Assembly (NCBI RefSeq): GCF_013041615.1
Contig: NZ_JABEPQ010000008.1
Coordinates: 1 to 37,586, forward strand
DNA from: Knoellia koreensis
GTDB taxonomy: Bacteria > Actinomycetota > Actinomycetes > Actinomycetales > Dermatophilaceae
Reading direction: 5' to 3'
Length of the DNA: 37,586 nt
The notes beneath the pieces are model-generated. The model did no database searches and had not been told where the DNA came from. It was given only the letters and a program-made list of their open reading frames with translations. Every line of letters begins with the position of its first letter. Position 1 is the stretch's first letter. Position numbers and translations under genes: made by a program. Of the stretch, positions 1 to 6,573 are shown piece after piece.

Positions 1-123
1 CGAAGGCGACGCCCTGTGGCTACGGATGATCGACCACGCCGACCAGATCGTCGTGGCCACCTCCACCCGGCCGGACCACGCCGAAGCCGGACGGCTCCTG
101 CTCAACGCCCTGGCCGACCGCGA
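1..123. repeat. Terminal redundancy, left copy
   Basis: These 123 bases are identical to 37464-37586. The reading frame of an ATPase gene continues through the join, so this is best read as the overlap of a circular sequence of 37463 bp and not as a biological repeat. Confidence 0.95.
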
Positions 124-355
124 CGAGCACTCCGCCCGTCTCGCGGACCAGGCCGTCGTGCTCGTCTCCCAGGCCGACCGCGAGGAAGCCGACGCCTCCT
201 CCATCGCCCGCGGCTTCGACGCCCTCGCCCGCGCCGTCGTCACCGTCCCCTACGACCCAGCCATGCGCCAACAGTGGCTGCGCGTCGACAACCTCGCCGC
301 ACCCACCCAGCGCGCCTACCTGCGCGCGGCGGCCGCCGTGGCAGCAGGCCTGTGA
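1..355 (+). CDS. MinD/ParA-like ATPase, C-terminal part (continues from 36520)
   Basis: This is the 3' part of the gene that begins at 36520. Base 1 is the third base of an Asp codon, and the frame runs to TGA at 353-355. Joined across the circle the protein is 432 residues. This part ends the nucleotide-binding fold, with hydrophobic strands such as QIVVATSTRP and AVVLVSQAD, as expected for the later beta strands of a MinD/ParA ATPase. An in-frame ATG at 26 is only an internal Met. It is the last gene of the rightward transfer operon, and a stem-loop follows directly. The exact role is inferred from family and context. Confidence 0.85.
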   Translation, partial: EGDALWLRMIDHADQIVVATSTRPDHAEAGRLLLNALADRDEHSARLADQAVVLVSQADREEADASSIARGFDALARAVVTVPYDPAMRQQWLRVDNLAAPTQRAYLRAAAAVAAGL

Positions 356-385
356 TCACCGGTCACACGGGCAACACGCCGGTGA
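356..385 (+). terminator. Stem-loop after the transfer operon
   Basis: TCACCGG (356-362) pairs with CCGGTGA (379-385) around a 16-nt loop, immediately after the TGA of the ATPase gene. There is no T-tract, which is common in actinobacterial terminators. The function is inferred. Confidence 0.45.
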
Positions 386-431
386 AGGCCAACTTCCCCC
401 GATTCTGATACGAGGGTGTTTGGATGGGTCT

Positions 432-632
432 ATGCCGAGAGCCAGCAAGGGTGACAGAGACATCATGGTCACGCGCCCTGCCCGCGCGGTAGGCGACGAG
501 GTTCGCCGCCGAGCGGACGCCATGGGCCTATCCATCAGCGAGTACATCGCGCGCACTCTCGCGCTCGACGTCGGGCTACCCCATCTCGCGCCACAGGCGC
601 GCCTCGACGAGGAGCTGCCTATGACCGGCTGA
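432..632 (+). CDS. Small ribbon-helix-helix-like DNA-binding protein
   Basis: 66 residues from ATG 432. An in-frame TTG at 420 would add four residues, but GAGGG at 412-416 lies only 3 nt before it, so the start is uncertain. A short basic strand (RDIMVTRPARAV) followed by two helices (GDEVRRRADAMG, SISEYIARTLALD) resembles the Arc/CopG/MetJ ribbon-helix-helix fold. Such proteins repress rep genes, act as antitoxins, or serve in partition. It lies just upstream of the putative rep gene, so copy-number control is a reasonable guess. No toxin gene is adjacent. The fold is read from pattern only. Confidence 0.55.
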   Translation: MPRASKGDRDIMVTRPARAVGDEVRRRADAMGLSISEYIARTLALDVGLPHLAPQARLDEELPMTG

Positions 633-646
633 CCCCGGAAATGACG

Positions 647-673
647 AAGGCCCCCGCGCCAACGGGAGCCCTT
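647..673 (+). terminator. Stem-loop after the RHH gene
   Basis: AAGGCCCCCG (647-656) and CGGGAGCCCTT (663-673) form an imperfect GC-rich hairpin 14 bases after the RHH stop codon. It is a probable terminator with no T-tract. Confidence 0.35.
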
Positions 674-745
674 GCGTCTAGGTGAGAGGACCGAGCGCCA
701 ACTCGGTACCTCTCCGATCTGTAGCCGATCCCGTGCCAGGGAGGA

Positions 746-760
746 GGCGGCGTAGCCGCC
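746..760. repeat. Perfect hairpin with GTA loop in the rep leader
   Basis: GGCGGC (746-751), GTA, GCCGCC (755-760). It lies 25 bases before the Shine-Dalgarno GGAGG (785-789) of the putative rep gene. The minus-strand sequence resembles the first hairpin of the 114-nt element at 2097 (GCGGC TAC GCCGC). It may act in translational control of rep; that is inference. Confidence 0.4.
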
Positions 761-796
761 CGGCGGTTTTCACATGCCAGCGATGGAGGTCGCTTA

Positions 797-2005
797 GTGC
801 TGCCCACGATAGCACCCGCATGCCCGGAGTCCAGTAGTTCGACGATCCGGGACGTGTCGCGCGTCGCCAACGAGTCGGACGCGGCCGGCACTCCCCTGCC
901 GCGCGCGCGCCGGTACTACCGGCCCTGCACGGGCCCGCGTGACGTGCGCAGCACGATCGCACGCTCATGCCGCGGCCGCGCCTGGAGGCCCGCAAACGGC
1001 CCTACGCTGCCCGCCACGGTGCCGGTGTGGTCCAGTGCCGCCCACTGGCTGGAAACGCTCGCAGCGGCCCTCAGGACGCCCCAGGGCGAAGAACTGCGCG
1101 CGGCCGCCAAGGTCAGCGCGGACACCCTCATCGACGTCGCGGCCGCCGACGCGCGCGCCGCCGACTCACGCACCGGTCGCGGCGTCACCACCGCCCACGA
1201 GACCGTCGCCAAGGCCCTCGGCTGCTCAGCCAAGACCGTGCAGCGCGCCAGGACCCTCCTAGAGGCCCTGGGCTTCGCCTGCACCGTGGTCCCGGGCCGC
1301 TACCTGACCACGCAGGAGCGGGCGGCCGCGCGTGCGCACCACGGCGGCGACCAGCGCCGCATGGCCTCCGAGCGCGCACTGCTCGTTCCTCGCTCACTAT
1401 CGAATGTCCACCTACCCCGTCGGGGTTCTCTTACCTCTCCTCTTCCGTCACGTAGTGACTTACCAAAGCGCGCTGACGCGCGCGCTGGAGCCGCTTCGCG
1501 GCAGGCAACGAAGAGGAAGATCCCTCGACGCTGCGCTCCCAGGCCACCGATCGGGGTGCAACGCCTAGCCGCAGACCTCGCGCAGCGCCTCCCCTGGCTC
1601 GCCCGAGGCCACATCGGGTCGTTGTGCCGCACGCTGGTCGCCCTCGGCTTGGACGACACCGGGTGGAGTGCCCATGACGTCATCGACATGCTCGACCGCC
1701 GCAACATCACGCTCGGCCTGTACGAGCCCTACCCAGGCTCCCAGCGTGACCCGCTCGCGCTGTTTGCGCACCAGGTGCGCGCCGCCCTGCCCGACGTCGA
1801 CGAGCCGCCGCGCCTGCGGCGCGGCCGCGAGGCGGCCGCCCGCGCGGCCGAGCGCGCCAGGGCACGAGCTGAAAGGGAGGCGGAGGACGCACGCCTCGCG
1901 GCAGAGCGCAACGATCCAGTGATCCAGGCCCGGATCGCCGAGACCAAGCGTCGGATGCGCGAGCAGCTCGCGGCCGCCCGGCAGCAAGCCCGCTACCGGC
2001 GCTGA
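797..2005 (+). CDS. Putative plasmid replication initiation protein (HTH domain)
   Basis: 402 residues from GTG 797, chosen because GGAGG at 785-789 is well placed. The middle contains a helix-turn-helix signature, HETVAKALGCSAKTVQRART (about residues 134-153), followed by LEALGFACTV, as in a winged-helix initiator. Then come a short basic segment containing NVHLPRRG, and a domain with LPWLARGHIGSLCRTL and DVIDMLDRRNITLGLY. The C-terminus is a long Arg/Ala/Glu helix. This layout matches proteins I associate with actinobacterial plasmid initiators, which are often left as hypothetical HTH proteins. Position next to an RHH gene and a structured non-coding region supports a replication role. No catalytic motif is visible, so it would be a theta-type, non-nicking initiator. 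Family assignment is from memory and moderately sure. Confidence 0.55.
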   Translation: MLPTIAPACPESSSSTIRDVSRVANESDAAGTPLPRARRYYRPCTGPRDVRSTIARSCRGRAWRPANGPTLPATVPVWSSAAHWLETLAAALRTPQGEELRAAAKVSADTLIDVAAADARAADSRTGRGVTTAHETVAKALGCSAKTVQRARTLLEALGFACTVVPGRYLTTQERAAARAHHGGDQRRMASERALLVPRSLSNVHLPRRGSLTSPLPSRSDLPKRADARAGAASRQATKRKIPRRCAPRPPIGVQRLAADLAQRLPWLARGHIGSLCRTLVALGLDDTGWSAHDVIDMLDRRNITLGLYEPYPGSQRDPLALFAHQVRAALPDVDEPPRLRRGREAAARAAERARARAEREAEDARLAAERNDPVIQARIAETKRRMREQLAAARQQARYRR

Positions 2006-2096
2006 CGCGCCGACCATGAGCGGACCAAGACTTTCGAGCGGAAGGTCACCTCACGCCCTCCCCCTGACGTCCCACTCTGCGGCCACGGACCACCGC

Positions 2097-2210
2097 GTCA
2101 AGCGGCTACGCCGCCGGCTCCTCCGAGAACTTTCGGCACGCGCTCCGGTCGTTCCTCCCTCCGCTTATTTCGCGCCGAAACTTCTCTCCCCCACCGCCCT
2201 CCGGGTTGAC
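2097..2210 (+). other. 114-nt structured element, copy 1 (possible ssDNA origin or ncRNA)
   Basis: The element opens with GTCAAGC and closes with GGGTTGAC, so its ends can pair. Hairpin P1 is GCGGC-TAC-GCCGC (2102-2114). Stem P2 joins GAGAACTTTCGGC (2125-2137) to GCCGAAACTTCTC (2174-2186) with one C:C mismatch, extended by GCG/CGC beyond a 2-nt bulge, and encloses a pyrimidine-rich 28-nt loop. The 46 bases 2133-2178 are identical to the minus strand of 21398-21443, and 2196-2210 to the minus strand of 21367-21381. It lies in the 344-base gap between rep and the gene at 2350. No convincing gene is seen in this gap. Confidence 0.75.
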
Positions 2211-2217
2211 CCGGAGG
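2198..2217 (+). terminator. GC-rich hairpin at the end of element copy 1
   Basis: CCTCCGGGT (2198-2206) pairs perfectly with ACCCGGAGG (2209-2217). It overlaps the conserved tail of the 114-nt element. It could terminate rep transcription or an RNA made from the element. Confidence 0.4.
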
Positions 2218-2321
2218 CCCTTATGCGGCCGCGACGGGGACAAACGTCAGGGGGCGGGACGAAAAAACGGTCAGCGGCCAAGGCCAAGAGCACGGGGCCG
2301 AGTCAACCCGCCGCCCCACCT

Positions 2322-2344
2322 TTGACCAACTAGACCAAGGAGAC
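2322..2344 (+). promoter_or_regulatory. Partial copy of the repeated leader module
   Basis: TTGACCAACTAGACC followed by AAGGAGACC. The first part equals the centre of the full modules at 2714, 4261 and 5159. The second part (AGACCAAGGAGAC) recurs before 6574 and supplies the ribosome binding site for GTG 2350. Confidence 0.5.
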
Positions 2345-2349
2345 CAGCC

Positions 2350-2730
2350 GTGAGCATCCAGCCCGACCTATTCGGAGACTACGACCGCGCCCAGGAGCAG
2401 GCCCAGCGATGGAGGCAGCCCGCGACCTGCCCCGCCTGCGGCACCCAGGAGCCCAGCGGCTACCTCCTGCGCCAGAACCACGGAGCGGACCCCGACCAGC
2501 CCGGCATCTGCGGATTCCCGCCCGGAGAACACCCCAACTACGCCGCTATGTGCGTCGCTCAGTACCTCGTCAGGAACCACATCATCCACGCCACACGCAC
2601 CGGCAACGCCGAGCAACTCACCCGAGACAAGACACGCGGCCGCCAGCTCGGCCTAGACGTCGACGCCATCGAGGCAACAGCCCGCGAAGAGACCCGCAAG
2701 AAAAACAAGGGACCTACTAGACATCATTGA
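2350..2730 (+). CDS. Unknown protein with a possible zinc-binding Cys cluster
   Basis: 126 residues from GTG 2350, with AAGGAG 9 bases upstream. The N-terminus MSIQPDLFGDYD is followed by CPACG near residue 27, then further Cys residues in GICGFPP and AAMCVAQYLV. This spacing could hold zinc but matches no family I can name. The C-terminus is charged (EETRKKNKGP). The stop codon TGA (2728-2730) lies inside the full promoter module that drives the next gene. No function is proposed. Confidence 0.65.
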   Translation: MSIQPDLFGDYDRAQEQAQRWRQPATCPACGTQEPSGYLLRQNHGADPDQPGICGFPPGEHPNYAAMCVAQYLVRNHIIHATRTGNAEQLTRDKTRGRQLGLDVDAIEATAREETRKKNKGPTRHH

Positions 2731-2799
2731 CCAACTAGACTAGACTGACACTATCAACACGGCAGACCAACCGGGGACCTACCACCCCCACCACACCGA
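2714..2799 (+). promoter_or_regulatory. Repeated promoter/leader module, full copy 1
   Basis: These 86 bases match 4261-4346 at 84 positions. A candidate promoter is TAGACA (2718-2723), 17-base spacer, TAGACT (2741-2746). TTGACC (2727-2732) and tandem TAGAC units overlap it and may form an operator. The gene start follows at 2813. Confidence 0.65.
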
Positions 2800-2812
2800 A
2801 GGAGCAGCACGC

Positions 2813-3904
2813 ATGAGCACCATCGACCACAAGGCCACCCGCCAGGCGATGACCGAGCAGGTCGCCGCATTCATCGCCAACCCCGCCGGATGGCCTGCCG
2901 CGATGGCGGCCCGCGCCCTGCGTCTGCGCTCGGGTCACCCGGCCTACTCCCCCAACAACCACGCCCTGATCGTCTGCCAGCTCTGGGGACGGTTCGCGGC
3001 CGAAGGCCTCGTCGACGAAGCCGCGTTCGATGCCGCGATCCGCGCCGCCGCCGAGGAGATCGCCCCCCGCTACGTGTGGAGCAAGCGCGGATACGCCCCC
3101 ACCGGTGGCGCTCTGGCCGTGTGGTCGCGGCCCGTGCCGATGTGGATCGACCCCGCCACCGGCAAGAAGGCCACCAAGGACACCCCCGGAGCCGAAGAGC
3201 GACGCGTGTTCCGCATCGAGCAGACCTACCGCGCCGCCGACGTGATCAACGAGGACGGCGAGACCGGCGCGGCCGCGTTCGCCGCGCCCGAGCTGCCCGA
3301 GGGTGAAGCCCGCCAGGTGTTCGAGCGGCTCGCCGCGTGGATCACCGGCCAGGGCTGGAGCGTTGAGCGCAGCGGCCGCGACATGGCCGAGGGCGGCTAC
3401 ACCGTGCATGCCACCCGCCAAATCGTCGTGCATGGCGGCCTGGCCGGATGGGCGGCCGTCGAGACCCTGGCCCACGAGGTCGCCCACGCCCTGTTGCACG
3501 GAGCCGAGGACGAGCGGCCCTACGCCGGACAGCACCGAGGCGACATGGAAGCCGAAGCCGAAGCGGTCGCGTTCGGCCTGCTGACCGCGTTTGGTCAGGG
3601 CGAGCTGGCCCGAGGATCGGCCCGCTACGCGGCCGAGTGGACCCGCAACCCCGAGCGCGTCGCCGTCGCCTACGAGCGCTCATGCCACGTGCTCGACGCC
3701 GTGGCCGCCGTCGCATTCGGAGCCGAAGACGTCACCCTCACCCGGTCCGCCAAGGCCGACAAGGCCCAAGCCAAGGCCGACAACAAGGCCCTAGCCGCCG
3801 CGCTGCGCGAGGCCGGCCTAGAGCCCAAGGGCGAGGCCTGGCGACGCGCCAAGGCAGGCGAGCCCATCGAGGCGATCGCTGCCGAACTGCTCGCAGCCGC
3901 CTAA
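2813..3904 (+). CDS. ardC: ArdC-like antirestriction protein with zinc metallopeptidase domain
   Basis: 363 residues. The N-terminal third (about residues 5-110: QVAAFIANPAGW, YSPNNHALIV, GYAPTGGALAVWSRPV) resembles the ArdC single-strand-DNA-binding domain. The C-terminal half has HEVAH (residues 221-225) and a downstream glutamate run (MEAEAEAVAFG, 245-255), the HExxH...E zinc site of gluzincin/ImmA-type peptidases. ArdC proteins protect incoming plasmid DNA against restriction and are made early in conjugation. The C-terminal Lys/Ala-rich tail ends with a small helical repeat. It is driven by a full promoter module and followed by a strong hairpin terminator. The family call is good; proteolytic activity is inferred from the motif. 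Confidence 0.85.
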   Translation: MSTIDHKATRQAMTEQVAAFIANPAGWPAAMAARALRLRSGHPAYSPNNHALIVCQLWGRFAAEGLVDEAAFDAAIRAAAEEIAPRYVWSKRGYAPTGGALAVWSRPVPMWIDPATGKKATKDTPGAEERRVFRIEQTYRAADVINEDGETGAAAFAAPELPEGEARQVFERLAAWITGQGWSVERSGRDMAEGGYTVHATRQIVVHGGLAGWAAVETLAHEVAHALLHGAEDERPYAGQHRGDMEAEAEAVAFGLLTAFGQGELARGSARYAAEWTRNPERVAVAYERSCHVLDAVAAVAFGAEDVTLTRSAKADKAQAKADNKALAAALREAGLEPKGEAWRRAKAGEPIEAIAAELLAAA

Positions 3905-3911
3905 GGGCGAC

Positions 3912-3946
3912 GAACCGAGCCGGGGCGAGAACCCCCGGCTCGGTTC
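3912..3946 (+). terminator. Strong hairpin terminator after ardC
   Basis: GAACCGAGCCGGGG (3912-3925) pairs perfectly over 14 bp with CCCCGGCTCGGTTC (3933-3946), loop of 7, eight bases after the ardC stop. There is no long T-tract. Confidence 0.75.
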
Positions 3947-4260
3947 ACGTCTCCCCCGTTCTTGACCAGCCAGACCACACAGACCCAAAACAGGTCGACG
4001 GCCTCGCACTCGTGATCGAGCGCGAGGCCTAACGGGTCAGTTGGACAGGTGGGCCGCGTCGATCCGCCGGCTTCACTCCCCCGCCCCCTGCGCCGCCATT
4101 GTCGCGCCGGTCCCGGTGCGGTCAAGGGCGCTGCGCGTCGCTCACGCGATGGCCTACGGCCACCCTGGACAGCACCGGTCCCGGCGTCATCTTCGGCAGC
4201 TAAGAGGGGACGGGGGGAGAAGGGGCCGAAGAAACGAGATGAACAAGAAAACACGCACAA
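3947..4260. other. Non-coding stretch between ardC and the next module
   Basis: I see no convincing gene here. TTGACCAGCCAGACC at 3962-3976 is a weak echo of the repeated leader module. A short hairpin GGCC-TAC-GGCC lies near 4151-4161. A 78-residue open frame (4041-4277) has no ribosome binding site and an unnatural Arg-rich composition. Confidence 0.4.
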
Positions 4261-4346
4261 CTACTAGACAGCATTGACCAACTAGACTAGACTGACACTA
4301 TCAACACGGCAGACCAACCGGGGACCTACCACCCCCGCCACACCGA
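4261..4346 (+). promoter_or_regulatory. Repeated promoter/leader module, full copy 2
   Basis: It differs from 2714-2799 at two of 86 positions. TAGACA (4265-4270), 17-base spacer, TAGACT (4288-4293); TTGACC at 4274-4279; tail CTATCAACACGGC to 4310. It drives the genes from 4357. Confidence 0.65.
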
Positions 4347-4356
4347 GGAGGACGCC

Positions 4357-4641
4357 ATGACCTGGAACCCGAACATCAGCACCGAACGACGCGAAGCGAT
4401 CGGCCGAGCAGGCCGAGCCGTGGTTCGCCTAGCCGTGGATCCCGAGGCCAGGGAGTCCGCCCACCGCCAGAACGTCATCGTCAACGATGTACGAGCGTTC
4501 ACCGACCGCGAGGCGTGGGACGCCGTGGCCGCCCTAGAGGACATGGTGCTCAGCCGTGGCCTGGTCACCGCCCAGCAGGTCGAGGCCGAACGGCGCGCGG
4601 CCGCCGTGGCCGTGCTCATGGGCGAGGAGGTGGCCCGGTGA
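4357..4641 (+). CDS. Small protein of unknown function
   Basis: 94 residues, preceded by GAGGAGG at a good distance. It is mostly helical and charged (TERREAIGRAGRAVVRLAVDP, AWDAVAALEDMVLSRG, AERRAAAVAVLM). No domain is recognised. It begins a two-gene unit behind a full promoter module and its TGA overlaps the ATG of the next gene (TGATG at 4639-4643), so the two are translationally coupled. Confidence 0.65.
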   Translation: MTWNPNISTERREAIGRAGRAVVRLAVDPEARESAHRQNVIVNDVRAFTDREAWDAVAALEDMVLSRGLVTAQQVEAERRAAAVAVLMGEEVAR

Positions 4642-4793
4642 TGTACGCAGGCGACGAGCACCTCAGCCACGAACAGCAGCATCCCGAGCTGTACGACGGC
4701 GAAGGCGACCCGCTCTACCGCCCGTGCGAGGAGTGCGGAGCCGAGCCAGGGGAGGAGTGCCTGCCCTGGTGCACCGGCCCAGCCAGCGAGTAG
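4641..4793 (+). CDS. 50-residue zinc-knuckle-like protein
   Basis: The start is ATG 4641, overlapping the previous TGA. The C-terminal half carries CEECGAEPGEECLPWC, four Cys in a C-x2-C-x6-C-x3-C pattern with the PGxxC turn common to small zinc-binding proteins of actinobacterial phages and plasmids. The N-terminal half is acidic (EHLSHEQQHPELYDGEGDP). It probably binds zinc and may contact nucleic acid or a protein partner. No specific function can be given. Confidence 0.6.
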   Translation: MYAGDEHLSHEQQHPELYDGEGDPLYRPCEECGAEPGEECLPWCTGPASE

Positions 4794-4808
4794 CACCCGC
4801 GAAAAGCA

Positions 4809-4850
4809 CCGTCCCCCCGGCAACGCCACGAGGGCGAACCGAGGGGACGG
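4809..4850 (+). terminator. Possible hairpin terminator
   Basis: CCGTCCCC (4809-4816) pairs with GGGGACGG (4843-4850) around a 26-nt loop after the zinc-knuckle gene. It is followed at once by CATCAACACGGC (4851-4862), the tail of the repeated leader module, before the gene at 4922. Confidence 0.4.
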
Positions 4851-4921
4851 CATCAACACGGCGACCGGTTACCACGCCGGACGCACCCCACCAGTCTACG
4901 AGCACCGGAAGGACAACACAG

Positions 4922-5131
4922 ATGGACCAGCAGCAGACCACCCCGACCCTGGCCCAGGTGATGGGCACCCTCGACGAGCTGGCGGCCGCCGCCCGCGCCG
5001 CGGACGCCGACCGCTACCGCGCCGCCGTGCGCCTGGCCCAGGGCCAGCAGATCACCGAGGAGCAGCAGCGCGACGCCTACCACTGGGGCCGCCAAGGCGC
5101 GGCCCGCACCTTTGACTGGCGAGGGGAGTAG
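4922..5131 (+). CDS. Small helical protein of unknown function
   Basis: 69 residues from ATG 4922, with GGAAGGA (4907-4913) 8 bases upstream. The sequence is a helical Ala/Asp/Gln-rich polypeptide (LAQVMGTLDELAAAARAADADRYRAAVRL, with QQITEEQQRDAYHW further on). A fragment of the shared leader module precedes it, which suggests co-regulation with ardC and ssb. No family is recognised. Confidence 0.6.
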   Translation: MDQQQTTPTLAQVMGTLDELAAAARAADADRYRAAVRLAQGQQITEEQQRDAYHWGRQGAARTFDWRGE

Positions 5132-5158
5132 ATCGACCAAGGAAACACGCCGAACCGC

Positions 5159-5205
5159 CTAGACAACATTGACCAACTAGACTAGACTGACACCATCAAC
5201 ACGGC
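5159..5205 (+). promoter_or_regulatory. Repeated promoter/leader module, full copy 3
   Basis: TAGACA (5160-5165), 17-base spacer, TAGACT (5183-5188), with TTGACC between them and the tail CATCAACACGGC. Here CTATC of the other copies is CCATC, which argues that TAGACT and not TATCAA is the -10 box. It precedes ssb. Confidence 0.65.
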
Positions 5206-5238
5206 GGACCAACCGCCCAACCACAAGGAGCACCCACC

Positions 5239-5643
5239 ATGAGCACCATCACCTTCGCCGGGAACCTGGCCGCCGACCCCGAGCTGCGATTCACCCCCAG
5301 CGGCCGCGGCGTCGCCCGCTTCACCGTCATCGAGAACCGCCGCCGGCGTACCGAGGACGGGCAGGGCTGGGAGGACGCCGAGCCCAACGTGTTCCGCGTC
5401 CAGGCTTGGGGATCGTTCGCTGAGAACGTCGTCGAGTCGTGCGGCAAGGGCGACCGCGTGCACGTCACCGGCAGCATCGTGACCGACCGGTGGTCGGACA
5501 AGGAGACGCGCGAGGACCGCACCGCGCAACACGTCAAGGCCGACGAGGTGTCGTTCAGCCTGCGCTACCACACCGTGCGAGCCACCAAGGCGACCCGGAG
5601 CAACAACCAGGCCCACGAGGCCGACGACACCCGCGAGGGCTGA
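5239..5643 (+). CDS. ssb: Single-stranded DNA-binding protein
   Basis: 134 residues. It starts MSTITFAGNLAADPELRFTP, the first strands of the bacterial SSB OB fold, followed by GVARFTVIENRRR, FRVQAWGSFAENVVESCGKG, RVHVTGSIVTDRW and the strand ending HVKADEVSFSLRY at about residues 95-112. The C-terminal tail is short and acidic (EADDTREG) and lacks the canonical DDxPF tip used to recruit partners. Plasmid SSBs coat transferred single strands and help replication in the recipient. AAGGAG lies upstream of the ATG, and a full promoter module drives the gene. Confidence 0.93.
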   Translation: MSTITFAGNLAADPELRFTPSGRGVARFTVIENRRRRTEDGQGWEDAEPNVFRVQAWGSFAENVVESCGKGDRVHVTGSIVTDRWSDKETREDRTAQHVKADEVSFSLRYHTVRATKATRSNNQAHEADDTREG

Positions 5644-5747
5644 GGCGTGGCGACGGGGCGGGGGAGAGCCTGACGGCCACCCCCGTCCCGCAGCCATGAG
5701 AGCAAGGAGGAAGCAGCTATGCGGCACCACACCGAGGAGACCCGAGC

Positions 5748-6542
5748 ATGACCGTTTACGCCGTCGCCCTGTCCAAAGGCGGGAGCACCAAGACCACCAC
5801 CGCCGCCGAGCTCGTCGCAGCCCTCGCCCGGCGCGGCCGGCGCGTGCTGGCGATCGACCTCGACCAGCAGGGCAACCTCACGACCAGGCTCGGAGTCACC
5901 GACGACACCGAGGTGTCAGCCGTAGCCGCCGACGTACTCACCGCCGAAGCCACCGCGCCCGAGGCCGCCATCGACGCCCCCAGCGTGCCCGGTGCGAGCG
6001 TGCTCGCCGGAACCCACGACCTGGCCAGCCTCGACCACCGGCCCGAGGTGATCACCGCGCTGCGCGACCACCTGCCCGAAGTGGTGGGGGAGTGGGACGA
6101 CGTGGTGATCGACACCCCGCCGGCCCTCGGCCTGGTCACCCTGGCAGCCCTGGCGGCCGCCGACGTCGTGGTGGCGGCCGTGGCGTGCGAGACCGAGGCC
6201 TACGACCAGCTCGACCGGCTCGTGGAGGTGATCGCCCAGCGGATCGCCCCGAGGATGAAGCCCGGCCAGCGCGTGCACTGGATCGTGCCCACCCGCTACG
6301 ACGGCCGCCGGCTGCTCGACCGCGACGTGGTGGACATGCTCACCGAGCAGCACCCCGGCCGAGTGACCACCCCCGTCCGGGAAGCCGTAGCCGCGCGAGA
6401 CGCCTACACCAGCGGAATGCCCGTGTCGGTGTTTGCCCCAGGCTCACCGATCGCGGCCGACTACGCCGCCGCCCTCGCCCCGATCATCGGCACACCCGAG
6501 CCCGACGCCCAGGTGAGCGCCGAGCACCACGCCACCGCCTGA
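5748..6542 (+). CDS. parA: ParA-family partition ATPase
   Basis: 264 residues. A deviant Walker A motif SKGGSTKTTTA lies at residues 9-19, Walker A' in VLAIDLDQQGNLT, and Walker B in DDVVIDTPPALG. This is the pattern of ParA/Soj ATPases, which bind nucleoid DNA and move plasmid copies. The gene sits downstream of ssb with GAGGAG before the ATG. The gene at 6574 follows after 31 bases and is the likely partner. Type Ib, since there is no N-terminal HTH. Confidence 0.93.
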   Translation: MTVYAVALSKGGSTKTTTAAELVAALARRGRRVLAIDLDQQGNLTTRLGVTDDTEVSAVAADVLTAEATAPEAAIDAPSVPGASVLAGTHDLASLDHRPEVITALRDHLPEVVGEWDDVVIDTPPALGLVTLAALAAADVVVAAVACETEAYDQLDRLVEVIAQRIAPRMKPGQRVHWIVPTRYDGRRLLDRDVVDMLTEQHPGRVTTPVREAVAARDAYTSGMPVSVFAPGSPIAADYAAALAPIIGTPEPDAQVSAEHHATA

Positions 6543-6573
6543 CCACATCGACCAACCAGACCAAGGAGACACG

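Noticed and set aside
2016-2333. A 105-residue open frame after rep
   Set aside because: It lies across the structured 114-nt element and a perfect hairpin, has no ribosome binding site and has biased low-information composition. The bases are better explained by the conserved structure.
2735-3535. Long minus-strand open frame opposite ardC
   Set aside because: It is a Gly/Val-rich shadow of a GC-rich gene; the plus frame has clear ArdC and HExxH motifs.
4041-4277. A 78-residue open frame between ardC and the next module
   Set aside because: It has no ribosome binding site, Arg/His-rich composition and overlap with the promoter module.
2714-5205. The repeated modules as iterons or a CRISPR array
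   Set aside because: Copies are about 0.9-1.5 kb apart, each just before a gene, with promoter-like boxes. There are no regular spacers and no cas genes.
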